A program made the position numbers and the translations under genes. Below are positions 41,799 to 49,802 of a stretch of 61,290 bases of DNA, in pieces. Source of the DNA: Mogibacterium sp. (GTDB taxonomy: Bacteria > Bacillota > Clostridia > Peptostreptococcales > Anaerovoracaceae); contig JAEUGJ010000009.1 in the NCBI GenBank assembly GCA_016775335.1, forward strand, positions 1-61,290, given 5' to 3'. Positions within the stretch are counted from its first letter, which is position 1. Each line of letters starts with the position of its first letter. The notes below the pieces were generated by a model. The model did not search any database and was not told the origin of the DNA. It saw only the letters and a program-made list of their open reading frames with translations.

Positions 41799-42140
41799 TT
41801 ATTTTGCAGACTTGATTCTTGCAGCCTTACCGGTTCTTTCACGCATGTAGTTCAGCTTTGCTCTTCTAACTCTTCCGCGCTTCAGTACCTCAATCTTTGC
41901 TACCTTCGGCGAATGCATTGGGAAAGTCTTCTCTACACCAATACCCTGAGCCAGTCTTCTTACTGTGAATGTTTCAGAAATTCCGCCGCTCTGCTTCTTC
42001 AGGACATATCCTTCGAATACCTGAATTCTTTCTCTCTGACCCTCAACGATCTTAACGTGAACTCTTACGGTATCACCAACGTTGAATTCCGGAATATCGT
42101 TCTTCTTGTATTCCTTTGTGATCGAATCAATTACGTTCAT
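41799..42140 (-). CDS. rplS: 50S ribosomal protein L19
   Basis: The product has 113 residues with the L19 signature FNVGDTVRVHVKIVEG, RERIQVFEGYVLKKQSGG, SETFTVRRLAQGIGVEKTFP and the basic KLNYMRERTGKAARIK end. The ATG at 42140 has AGGAGG seven bases upstream; an upstream in-frame ATG has no site. It has its own promoter with a ~110-base leader. Confidence 0.98.
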   Translation of the reverse strand: MNVIDSITKEYKKNDIPEFNVGDTVRVHVKIVEGQRERIQVFEGYVLKKQSGGISETFTVRRLAQGIGVEKTFPMHSPKVAKIEVLKRGRVRRAKLNYMRERTGKAARIKSAK

Positions 42141-42257
42141 TGTTATTCCTCCTTCCTTTCCAAGACGCTCGTGGTTTCTCTCTATAATCAAATGTCGTTC
42201 CCGGCTTCTTTAAGCCATGCTGTCAACTACCAGAGGACCGCCCGTAATAACTATCAA

Positions 42258-42286
42258 ATTTTATCACAACGAGTGACTGATTTCAA
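42258..42286 (-). promoter_or_regulatory. Promoter of rplS
   Basis: Minus strand: -35 TTGAAA (42281-42286), 17-bp spacer, -10 TAAAAT (42258-42263). The leader to the ATG is ~110 bases and may fold; L19 leaders in Firmicutes can be autoregulatory, but I cannot confirm that motif here. Confidence 0.75.
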
Positions 42287-42310
42287 CACTTTTTTCAAAA
42301 AATATTATTT

Positions 42311-43189
42311 TTATGCCCTCGGATGGGTCCGCTGGTACACGTCCCGAATCCGCACGTTCAGCACTGCCAGATAGGCAATGCCCACGGACATATCTTCAAA
42401 GCCCATCAGCTCCTGAAGGGTCTTCAAATCGCCTCCGTTCTGAAGGATGTGTACCGCAAAGCTGTTTCGGAGAATCTGCGGCGTCATCCGCTCCTCGATA
42501 TCCATCTCTTTACCGTATTCCTTCAGAATCTTCCAGATTCCCTGACGGGTCAGCGCCTGGCCTCGGAAGTTGATGAAGATGTAGTCGTCCTCTTCCCGCA
42601 GCTCGCCTTTAATCTCCTCATAGGCCTCGTCCATATATTTCTTCATCGCGGCATGGGCGTAAGATCCAATCGGCACGATTCGGCTCTCTCCGTCGTTGTC
42701 CTTCAGCGTGACGAAATTCATCCGCAGGTTCATGTCCGAGAATCGAAGGCGCACCAGCTCCGTCACCCGAGCGCCCGTTCCGTACATGAACTCCAGCAGC
42801 GCCTTGTCCCGGATTCCCTTGGCAGAATCATCCGGTAGGGACAGCATTTGATTCACCTCTTCCACCGTCAGAAACTCAATCTGGCGCTTATCGTTTTTCG
42901 CCGATTTAATCTTCTGAAAGGGGTTGGTTTCCCGCTCCCCTTCATCGATTTTGTAATCGTAGAATGCCCGCAGAGAAGAAATTTTTCGGTTAATCGTCGC
43001 CTTGGACTTACTTTCATTATTCAGTTCCAATATGTAAGCGGCTGCATCACTTTCCTTGCAGTCGTTCAAACTCTTTCCGCCGCGGCCCTCCAGGAAGACC
43101 TCGAAGGCTTTCAAATCCCGGCGATAGGCAACGAGAGTGTTTTCCGCCTTGTTTTTCGTATTCTTTAGATATTCAATGAAGGCATCCAT
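42311..43189 (-). CDS. XerD-like tyrosine recombinase with degenerate active site
   Basis: The product has 292 residues, full length for Xer, with the N-terminal SAM-like domain and the C-terminal end VYQRTHPRA found in true Xer proteins. Against E. coli XerD, R148 = R141, R247 = R241 and nucleophile Y279 = Y273 are kept, with exact spacing. K172 aligns with N165 (a Lys lies two residues earlier), H244 with Q238 and H270 with F264; the His after LR is Asn242. Strand exchange is therefore doubtful. It lies 18 bases after the Nudix gene. It may be a regulatory partner, or a lineage-specific protein with a new role. Confidence 0.85.
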   Translation of the reverse strand: MDAFIEYLKNTKNKAENTLVAYRRDLKAFEVFLEGRGGKSLNDCKESDAAAYILELNNESKSKATINRKISSLRAFYDYKIDEGERETNPFQKIKSAKNDKRQIEFLTVEEVNQMLSLPDDSAKGIRDKALLEFMYGTGARVTELVRLRFSDMNLRMNFVTLKDNDGESRIVPIGSYAHAAMKKYMDEAYEEIKGELREEDDYIFINFRGQALTRQGIWKILKEYGKEMDIEERMTPQILRNSFAVHILQNGGDLKTLQELMGFEDMSVGIAYLAVLNVRIRDVYQRTHPRA

Positions 43190-43207
43190 CTTCGTCTCCT
43201 GTGTCTT

Positions 43208-43744
43208 CTATATTTCTCCTGCGGTTCGGGCAAAAAGAACCCCCACAATGGTCTTGGCGTCCTGAATCTTACCCTTCATAATCAGTTCCACCAGTTCGTC
43301 CGCCGTGTATTCATAAAGGTCCAGGTCTTCCGTATCGTCGAAATGGGTTTCCCCCGGTGTCAAATCCTTGCAAAGGTAAATGTACAAAAGCTCCGTGGTA
43401 TATCCACAGCTCGGGCTGATGGTGGTCAGGTGCCGAATGCTCCCGGCCCGGTAGCCCGTTTCTTCCTGCAATTCCCGAAGCGCCGTGTCCATGGGATCCT
43501 CATCGCCGTCAATCTTTCCCGCCGGAAGCTCCAGCACTTCCCGTTCCAACGCCTTTCGGAACTGCCGCACCATGAGAATCTTGCCGTCTTCTTTTACCGC
43601 CAGAATCACCGCGCCCCCGTTGTGCTCCAGGATGTCCCGATAGGAGGTCTTTCCGCCCACTACCGTCACCTTATCTTTGCGAATTCGAAAAATCGGACCG
43701 TCGTATACCACTTCCGATTGCAATGTTTTTTCCGGAAAAGCCAT
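43208..43744 (-). CDS. Nudix hydrolase, ADP-ribose pyrophosphatase-like
   Basis: The product has 178 residues. The Nudix box is complete (GKIDGDEDPMDTALRELQEE, then TGY), and the preceding LELPAG and following SCGYTTELLYIYL match ADP-ribose pyrophosphatases (NudF/YqkG). It clears ADP-ribose or similar nucleotide sugars. It is the first gene of a two-gene unit with the Xer-like protein, a pairing known in Firmicutes. Confidence 0.88.
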   Translation of the reverse strand: MAFPEKTLQSEVVYDGPIFRIRKDKVTVVGGKTSYRDILEHNGGAVILAVKEDGKILMVRQFRKALEREVLELPAGKIDGDEDPMDTALRELQEETGYRAGSIRHLTTISPSCGYTTELLYIYLCKDLTPGETHFDDTEDLDLYEYTADELVELIMKGKIQDAKTIVGVLFARTAGEI

Positions 43745-43802
43745 AAAACACTCCCTATATATATTAATCTCTTTACAAATAAGTTTTATCGTTTATTTGT
43801 AT

Positions 43803-43848
43803 ATTCTATCACTTTTTTATTCCGGAATAAAGTCGTTCCGGAATAAAG
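43803..43848 (-). promoter_or_regulatory. Nudix-xer promoter overlapped by palindromic direct repeats
   Basis: Two copies of TTCCGGAATAAAG (43820-43832 and 43836-43848) start 16 bp apart; each contains the palindrome TTCCGGAA. The first is part of the 14-bp palindrome TTATTCCGGAATAA (43817-43830). A likely promoter, TTATTC (43825-43830), 16-bp spacer, TAGAAT (43803-43808), sits on top of them. It reads as an operator for a dimeric repressor. In the 5' leader there is another inverted repeat, ACAAATAA/TTATTTGT (43775-43800). Confidence 0.55.
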
Positions 43849-43854
43849 CGTAAA

Positions 43855-43882
43855 ACAAAAAAGTGGCGGCATTGCTGCCGCC
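43855..43882 (-). terminator. Terminator after the small DNA-binding-like gene
   Basis: Minus strand: stem GGCGGCA / TGCCGCC with loop GCAA, then ACTTTTTTG. It closes the long unit that begins at the CYTH gene. Confidence 0.88.
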
Positions 43883-44020
43883 GATACCCAGATGCACTCG
43901 CATCTTAAAATAATAGAAGTGAAAACAATAGAGACGTTACGTCATTTGCCAGTAATTTCCGTATCGCCCTATCTGACAGTCCCATCATACCATAAAAAAA
44001 ATTCCCCTTCAGTACACATT

Positions 44021-44404
44021 TTACGGAATCAACCGAAGGTTTTCCGCCAGCATATAGATAAAACGCTGTTTCCATTTCTTCCAGGTATTTTCGTGGGCAG
44101 AGCAGGGATACCCGGTTCGCCGGGTCCGGATGTTCTCGATGATTCCCTCCCGGTAAATTTCCGGAATCTCCATCAAGGCCCGATGAATGCAGTCCAGCTT
44201 GAACATGGCTTCTGCCGCCACCGGACTTTCCTGCATCGCCGTATTCCCGTAGGTGAGCACATCCTCTGCCAGCATCTCCCGACGGAATTCCGTTCCGGCA
44301 ATCTCTTGAAGCCGATCCATATCTTTTACCACCCACAGACATTGATAATACACTTCGCTGGGAAGGACCCGCTTCCGGTCCTTCTGAATCTGATATTCCT
44401 TCAT
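44021..44404 (-). CDS. Small helical protein, RinA/ArpU- or sigma-region-4-like (tentative)
   Basis: The product has 127 residues. The N-terminal half is charged helix (MKEYQIQKDRKRVLPSEVYY), and the C-terminal part ALMEIPEIYREGIIENI, then AHENTWKKWKQRFIYMLAE resembles the helix-turn-helix of phage RinA/ArpU regulators or sigma-70 region 4. This is a weak structural resemblance, not a firm family call. The start at 44404 is preceded by AAAGGATGG, which lies within a long hairpin. No phage genes surround it; it follows the beta-CASP nuclease and is ended by a good terminator. Confidence 0.55.
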   Translation of the reverse strand: MKEYQIQKDRKRVLPSEVYYQCLWVVKDMDRLQEIAGTEFRREMLAEDVLTYGNTAMQESPVAAEAMFKLDCIHRALMEIPEIYREGIIENIRTRRTGYPCSAHENTWKKWKQRFIYMLAENLRLIP

Positions 44405-44411
44405 ACCAAAA

Positions 44412-44451
44412 CACCATCCTTTCGGCTCCATTGTATCGCCAAAGGATGGTG
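44412..44451 (-). promoter_or_regulatory. Hairpin covering the ribosome site of the small DNA-binding-like gene
   Basis: CACCATCCTTT and AAAGGATGGTG can pair (44412-44422 with 44441-44451), extended by GGC/GCC with one bulged base. On the mRNA, the 3' arm contains the ribosome site AAAGGATGG of the downstream gene, so translation could be controlled by opening this stem. A transcription operator is the alternative reading. Confidence 0.55.
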
Positions 44452-44521
44452 CTGTACATTCACTTGGAAAAGAAAGGACTGAAACCCTCAAAAAAAGTAC
44501 TTTTCCCCGTGATTCTTAAAC

Positions 44522-46198
44522 TTATTCCTCCGAAGTTCGCTCTTCTTCCGCTTCCTCCAGCAGTGCCGCTTTCAGATTGGCTTCCGATTCCGCCAGCTCC
44601 TGAATGATGTTATTGATTTCGATCAGCCGCTCCGGACTGATGTTCTTCCCGGTTTCCACCGCCGCGGTGTTCAGCAGATCTCCGATGGAGCTGCTGAGTC
44701 CGGAGATCTTATTCCGCAGGGCATTGATTTCATCCGCATCCAGCTGGAATGCGGATACCGGTCCCATATGGGTTCCTTCCGGCCGATGCCCAGGAACCAG
44801 TTCAAACTCGCTGTTCTGCTGTATCACAATCGGATGGATATCCAGATTTTCTCCCAGGTAAGCGGCGAAATCCTCCTTGGCTTCCTTCTCCCCGTGTACC
44901 AGGAACACCATCGGATGGGTCACGAAGGATCCCACCCAATGCGCCAATCCGTCCCGATCCGCATGGCCGGAAAAGCCTTCCAGATTCACGATTTCCGCAT
45001 TGACCTGAATCTCCTCCCCAAAGAGGTTCACCGATTCCGCACCTTCCACCAACTTCCGGCCCAGGGTGCCTTCCGCCTGATATCCCACGAAGACGATGGA
45101 GCACTTCGGATTCCACAGGTTGTGCTTCAGGTGATGGCGAATTCGGCCGGCTTCGCACATGCCGCTGGCGGAAATGATGATCTTCGGCTTCCGGTCGCTG
45201 TTCAGCGCCTGGGATTCCTCCGTGGACCGGGTAAAATGAAGATTCTTGAACTCCAGCGGATGATCGCCCTTATCCATAAACGCCTTGAAGTCGTCGTCGA
45301 ACACCGCCGTGTTCTTCTTAAAGACCTCTGTCGCCGCATTGGCCATCGGGCTGTCGATGTACACCGGAACGTTCTTCAGCTTTCCGTACGTCTCCGGATT
45401 CTCATCGTAAAGCATGTTCAGCTGGTAGATCATCTCCTGGGTTCTTCCCACGGCGAAGGACGGAATGACCACCGTGCCGCCCCGTTCCACCGTTCGGAGA
45501 ATGACCTTCACCAGTTTCTCGATGCTCATGGCATTTTCCGGATGGAGACGGTTTCCGTAGGTGCTCTCCATGATGACGTAATCCGCATGGCGAATGATGG
45601 TAGGATCCCGGAGAATCGGCCGGTGATCCACCCCAAGATCTCCGGAGAAAACAATTTTCGTCTCCGAATCGCCTTCCTGCACCCAGAACTCCGTTTCCGC
45701 CGACCCCAGAATGTGGCCCGCATCGTTGAAGCAGACGTGGATGCCCTCGCTCACCTCAATGAGCTGATCGTACAGGACCGGATGAATATAACGAAGGGAT
45801 TCCTCTGCATCCTCCACCGTATACAGCGGCTGAACCAGCGGCTGTCCCTTTCGTTCCGCCTTTTTGTTGGCCCATTCCGCTTCCTTCTCGTGGATGTATC
45901 CGCTGTCCCGCAGCATAATCGGAAGAAGATCCGCCGTTGCCTTGGTGCAGTAGATGTTTCCGCGGAAACCTCTTTTTACCAGAAGTGGAATCCGCCCGCA
46001 GTGATCGATGTGTGCGTGGCTCAGCACCAGACAATCAATTTCAGACGGCTCAAAAGGAAACTCCCGGTAGTTCAGGCGATCCTGGGATTTGCCGCCCTGG
46101 AACTGCCCGCAGTCTAGCAATACATTCGCTTTGTCCGTAATCAGAAGGTGACAGGAACCTGTAACGCCTTCGGTTGCTCCGCAAAATCTGATTTTCAT
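44522..46198 (-). CDS. Metallo-beta-lactamase / beta-CASP nuclease
   Basis: The product has 558 residues. N-terminal MBL motifs: LVLSHAHIDHCGRIPLL (HxHxDH), NDAGHILGSAETEF, FSGDLG. The beta-CASP domain includes SFAVGRTQEMIYQL, ISASGMCEAGRIRHHLKHNL (motif B) and GFSGHADRDGL (motif C). This is the CPSF73/YSH1-like group of RNA endo/exonucleases, different from RNase J1. A C-terminal ~70-residue helical tail is acidic. The ATG at 46198 has AAGGAGG seven bases before it. It follows hpt by 37 bases in the protein-quality unit. The RNA substrate is unknown. Confidence 0.88.
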   Translation of the reverse strand: MKIRFCGATEGVTGSCHLLITDKANVLLDCGQFQGGKSQDRLNYREFPFEPSEIDCLVLSHAHIDHCGRIPLLVKRGFRGNIYCTKATADLLPIMLRDSGYIHEKEAEWANKKAERKGQPLVQPLYTVEDAEESLRYIHPVLYDQLIEVSEGIHVCFNDAGHILGSAETEFWVQEGDSETKIVFSGDLGVDHRPILRDPTIIRHADYVIMESTYGNRLHPENAMSIEKLVKVILRTVERGGTVVIPSFAVGRTQEMIYQLNMLYDENPETYGKLKNVPVYIDSPMANAATEVFKKNTAVFDDDFKAFMDKGDHPLEFKNLHFTRSTEESQALNSDRKPKIIISASGMCEAGRIRHHLKHNLWNPKCSIVFVGYQAEGTLGRKLVEGAESVNLFGEEIQVNAEIVNLEGFSGHADRDGLAHWVGSFVTHPMVFLVHGEKEAKEDFAAYLGENLDIHPIVIQQNSEFELVPGHRPEGTHMGPVSAFQLDADEINALRNKISGLSSSIGDLLNTAAVETGKNISPERLIEINNIIQELAESEANLKAALLEEAEEERTSEE

Positions 46199-46235
46199 TT
46201 CTCCGCCTCCTTGCAAGGTAATCCGGAAGTATTAT

Positions 46236-46778
46236 TTAATTTCCTTCGTTCTGAAGATAGCTGATGTACGGCAGATTTCGATACTTCTGATCGTAATCCA
46301 GGCCGTAACCGATGACAAAGAGATCTTCCACCTGGAAACCGATGTAATCCGCATGGAAATCGGCAGTTCTCCGAGACGGCTTGTCCAGCATGGTGCACAC
46401 CTTCAGGGATTTCGGATGGCGTTCGTTCAGCTTCTCCAGCAGGTATTTGAGGGTGGTTCCCGTGTCCACGATATCCTCCACCACCAGTACGTTCTTGTTG
46501 TACAGGTTCAGCTCCGTGTCCATGGAAATCTTTACCACGCCGGAGGTGGTGGTACTGGAACCGTAGCTGCTGGCCTTTACGAAGTCGATGACGGTATCCA
46601 GATCCAGGCACTTCATGAGATCGCACATCCACGGAACGGAACCCTTCAACGTGCCGATAACCACCAGCTCTTCGCCCTTGAATTCATTGCTGATTTCCTC
46701 GCCCAGCTCTTCCGCTCTCTTCCGGATTTCCGCCTCCGTGAAGAGAATTTTTCCGATTACATGATTATTCGTGCTCAT
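46236..46778 (-). CDS. hpt: Hypoxanthine phosphoribosyltransferase
   Basis: The product has 180 residues. PRPP-binding motif VLVVEDIVDTGTTLKYLL, the GTLKGSVPWMCDLMK loop, and the YGLDYDQKYRNLPYISYL C-terminal block with catalytic-loop residues fit HPRT. It salvages hypoxanthine (and guanine) using PRPP made by the prs product. The start overlaps the end of engB by 14 bases. Confidence 0.96.
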   Translation of the reverse strand: MSTNNHVIGKILFTEAEIRKRAEELGEEISNEFKGEELVVIGTLKGSVPWMCDLMKCLDLDTVIDFVKASSYGSSTTTSGVVKISMDTELNLYNKNVLVVEDIVDTGTTLKYLLEKLNERHPKSLKVCTMLDKPSRRTADFHADYIGFQVEDLFVIGYGLDYDQKYRNLPYISYLQNEGN

Positions 46779-47376
46779 CTTCCGAACCCTCCTTGTTTAA
46801 AATCGACTCAATGACATTCAGCAGCTCCTCCTGTCCGGTACGCTTCAGCGCCGACACCGGAATCACCACATCTTCTTTTTTCATATCCAGCTTCTGACGA
46901 ATCTGCCGGATGGCTTTCTGTTGCTGGTTCTTGGAAATCTTGTCCGCCTTCGTGGCCACCACCACGCCGTCCAGCCCATAGTACCGAAGGTAATCGTACA
47001 TCTGCACGTCCTGTGCCGACGGCTCGTGGCGAATATCCACCAGCTGCACCACCTTCAGCAGGCCCGGTCTCTTGCTGAGATACGCCTCCATCATGGCGCC
47101 CCACTTCTCCGTCTCGGAGCGGGACAGCTTGGCATATCCGTACCCCGGCAGGTCCACAATCCGGAAGTCGTCGTTCACCAAATAGAAGTTGATGGTGCGC
47201 GTTTTTCCCGGGCTTCCGCTGACCCTGGCCAGGGCCTTCCGGCCGGTGAGAAGATTCAGCAGGGAGGATTTCCCCACGTTGGATCGGCCCGCAAAGGCAA
47301 TTTCATAGCGGTTCGCTTCCGGATACTGTGCCGGTTTTACCGCAACCGCTTCCAATTCTGATTTTGTGATTCTCAT
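46765..47376 (-). CDS. engB: Ribosome biogenesis GTP-binding protein EngB (YsxC)
   Basis: The product has 203 residues, a TRAFAC GTPase: G1 AGRSNVGKSSLLNLLTG, G2 region SGSPGKTRTINFYLV, G3 VDLPGYGYAKLSR, G4 ATKADKIS. It is needed for 50S maturation in B. subtilis, where ysxC also follows lon. Here it follows lon by one base. Confidence 0.97.
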   Translation of the reverse strand: MRITKSELEAVAVKPAQYPEANRYEIAFAGRSNVGKSSLLNLLTGRKALARVSGSPGKTRTINFYLVNDDFRIVDLPGYGYAKLSRSETEKWGAMMEAYLSKRPGLLKVVQLVDIRHEPSAQDVQMYDYLRYYGLDGVVVATKADKISKNQQQKAIRQIRQKLDMKKEDVVIPVSALKRTGQEELLNVIESILNKEGSEDEHE

Positions 47377-47377
47377 C

Positions 47378-49717
47378 CTAGTTCTCTTTCTCGCTTTCCT
47401 CCGAAATCAGCACCTCTCGGAACGCATCCTCTGCTTTCTCCAGCAAAACGAATTCCAATCGGCTGCGCACGGATTTCGGAATTTCTTCGATGTCCGCCGC
47501 GTTGTCCTTCGGCAGAAGAATCTTGCGGATTCCCTGCTGATAAGCGGCCAGCACCTTTTCCTTGATTCCGCCCACCGGAAGGATGTTGCCCTGCAGGGTA
47601 ATCTCTCCCGTCATGGCGATGTCCCGCCGCGCCTTCTTTCCGGACAGCAGGGAGAACAGCGCCGTGCACATGGTGACACCGGCCGACGGACCGTCCTTCG
47701 GGGTGGCACCCTCCGGAATGTGAATCTGAATATCGTTCTCCTTAAAAACAGACGCGTCCAGACCGTACTTTTCCGACAGGGACTTGATGTATCCCATGGC
47801 GGTCTGCGCCGATTCCTTCATCACGTCGCCCATCTGTCCCGTGAGAATCAGATGGCCGCTTCCCGGCATCCGCACGCTTTCAATCTGCAGAGTCACACCG
47901 CCCACTGCCGTCCAGGCCATGCCGGTGGTGACGCCGATTCCCGGTTCCAGATTCATCAAATCCTCCCGGAAAATTTTCGGTCCCAGATAATTCTCCAGAT
48001 TCCTCTTATTCACAGTATACTTGTTTTTCTTTTCCGTTACAATTCGCTTTGCAACTTTTCTGCATACAGATGCAATCTGCCGTTCCAGATTCCGCACGCC
48101 GGACTCCCGGGTGTAGTACTGGATGATTTCCCGTATTGCGGATTCCGAGAAGGTGAGCTGGTTCTTTCGAATCGCATAGGACTTCAGAACCTTCGGAACC
48201 AGGTAATCTTCCGCAATCCGAACCTTCTCCTCTTCGATACAACTGGAAAGTTCAATCACTTCCATCCGATCCAGAAGCGGTCTCGGAATGGTCTGCGTAG
48301 TGTTGGCCGTGGTGATGAACATCACATTGGACAGATCGAACGGGATTTCCAGATAGTGATCCGTGAAATCCTTGTTCTGTTCCGGATCCAGCACTTCCAG
48401 CAGTGCGGATGCCGGGTCCCCCCGGAAATCATTTCCCAGCTTGTCCACCTCATCCAGCAGGAACAGCGGATTGTTGGTTCCCACCTCATTGATGCTGTTG
48501 ATGATTCGTCCCGGAATGGCACCTACATAGGTGCGGCGGTGTCCCCGAATTTCCGCTTCGTCCCGAACACCCCCCAGGGACATCCGAACGAATTCCCGGT
48601 TGGTTGCTCTGGCGATGGAGCGGGCGATGGACGTCTTTCCCACGCCCGGCGGCCCTACCAGGCAGAGAATCGGACCCTGAATGGATTTGGTCAGGTGCAT
48701 CACAGCCAAATGCTCCAGGATTCGTTCCTTTACCTTCTCCAGGCCGTAGTGATCCTCGTTCAGAATCTTTTCCGCCCGCTTGATATTGATATTGGTCTTG
48801 CTGGCCTCGTGCCACGGAAGTTCCAGAATCGTCTCGATGTAGGTCCGACTCACGTTGGCATCCGGACTCATGGCCGGCATCTTGGCAAAACGCTGGATTT
48901 CCTTTCGGATTTTCGCGTCCGTCTTTTCTTCCAGCTGCAGTTCATCCAGCTTCTTCAGCCACTGGGTGGCATCATCGTCCTCTCCGGTCTCCCGTCCCAG
49001 CTCATCCTGCATCACCTTAATCTGCTCCCGAAGGTAATACTCCTGTTGGCTTCGGTCCATATTCTTCATGACTTTGGTCTGAATCTTCTGAGACAGCATC
49101 GCGATTCTCGTCTCGCCGTTCAGAAGTTCAATCAGCTGTTCCAGCCGGCCGGGAATGTAGTCGATTTCCAACAGTGCCTGTTTTTCGTCAAAGGAAACAT
49201 CCAGTTCCTCAGCGATAATGTTGGTGAGCGCCGCCGAATCCTCTACGTCTTCCACCATGTCACGGGCTTCCGCCGCACTGCCGGGATGAAGGACTTTGGC
49301 GTACTGAACGAAGGCTTCTTTGACCGCTCGAACGTACGCTTCCAATTCCTCCTCATCATCTGCCGGCAAATCCTCCGCCTGCACGTAATCGCAGAACAGG
49401 GCACCGTTCTCCTCGTAAATTTTCTCCAATCGAATCCGCTGACCGCACTCCGCCAGCACCCGGATGTAATCCTTTCGGCGAACAATCTGCTTAATTCGAA
49501 TCAGCACACCGGTAAGGTAGCAATCCTCACCGGACGGATCGTTCACTTCCGGGTTTCGCTGGGCGGACACCGCTACCAGCCGTTCCCGGTTCATTGCAAT
49601 TTCAATGGATTTCAGGGACTTATCCCGACCCACATCAAATCCTACCAGCGTATCCGGGAAAAAAGTCTTTCCCCGAAGTGCAATGTAAGGAATGTGCGTT
49701 CTACTTTCTCTCTCCAT
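47378..49717 (-). CDS. lon: ATP-dependent protease Lon
   Basis: The product has 779 residues. LonA architecture: N-terminal substrate-binding LAN domain (IPYIALRGKTFFPDTLVGFD), a central coiled coil, an AAA+ domain (CLVGPPGVGKTSIARSIA; Walker B FLLDEVDKLG; sensor TTANTTQTIPRPLLDRME) and the protease domain with the Ser-Lys dyad (PKDGPSAGVTM; GNILPVGGIKEKVLAA). It is cytosolic and degrades misfolded and regulatory proteins. It follows clpX across a hairpin. Confidence 0.98.
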   Translation of the reverse strand: MERESRTHIPYIALRGKTFFPDTLVGFDVGRDKSLKSIEIAMNRERLVAVSAQRNPEVNDPSGEDCYLTGVLIRIKQIVRRKDYIRVLAECGQRIRLEKIYEENGALFCDYVQAEDLPADDEEELEAYVRAVKEAFVQYAKVLHPGSAAEARDMVEDVEDSAALTNIIAEELDVSFDEKQALLEIDYIPGRLEQLIELLNGETRIAMLSQKIQTKVMKNMDRSQQEYYLREQIKVMQDELGRETGEDDDATQWLKKLDELQLEEKTDAKIRKEIQRFAKMPAMSPDANVSRTYIETILELPWHEASKTNINIKRAEKILNEDHYGLEKVKERILEHLAVMHLTKSIQGPILCLVGPPGVGKTSIARSIARATNREFVRMSLGGVRDEAEIRGHRRTYVGAIPGRIINSINEVGTNNPLFLLDEVDKLGNDFRGDPASALLEVLDPEQNKDFTDHYLEIPFDLSNVMFITTANTTQTIPRPLLDRMEVIELSSCIEEEKVRIAEDYLVPKVLKSYAIRKNQLTFSESAIREIIQYYTRESGVRNLERQIASVCRKVAKRIVTEKKNKYTVNKRNLENYLGPKIFREDLMNLEPGIGVTTGMAWTAVGGVTLQIESVRMPGSGHLILTGQMGDVMKESAQTAMGYIKSLSEKYGLDASVFKENDIQIHIPEGATPKDGPSAGVTMCTALFSLLSGKKARRDIAMTGEITLQGNILPVGGIKEKVLAAYQQGIRKILLPKDNAADIEEIPKSVRSRLEFVLLEKAEDAFREVLISEESEKEN

Positions 49718-49743
49718 CTGCGCCTCCCTTTATCTATACAGAA

Positions 49744-49772
49744 CAGGCGGCAAGAAATAACCCTGCCGCCTG
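49744..49772 (-). terminator. Inverted repeat between clpX and lon
   Basis: CAGGCGGCA/TGCCGCCTG (49744-49752 with 49764-49772) forms a strong stem, followed on the minus strand by TTCTGT, a poor T-tract. It may be a partial terminator or an RNA-processing/stability stem that uncouples lon from clpX. Confidence 0.5.
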
Positions 49773-49802
49773 ATGTTTTCTTATTTCGCACCGTCTTCAG
49801 CG

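Noticed and set aside
44021..44404. Prophage late-gene regulator marking a phage remnant
   Set aside because: The helix-turn-helix resemblance is weak and no other phage gene is near; it sits in a housekeeping transcription unit.
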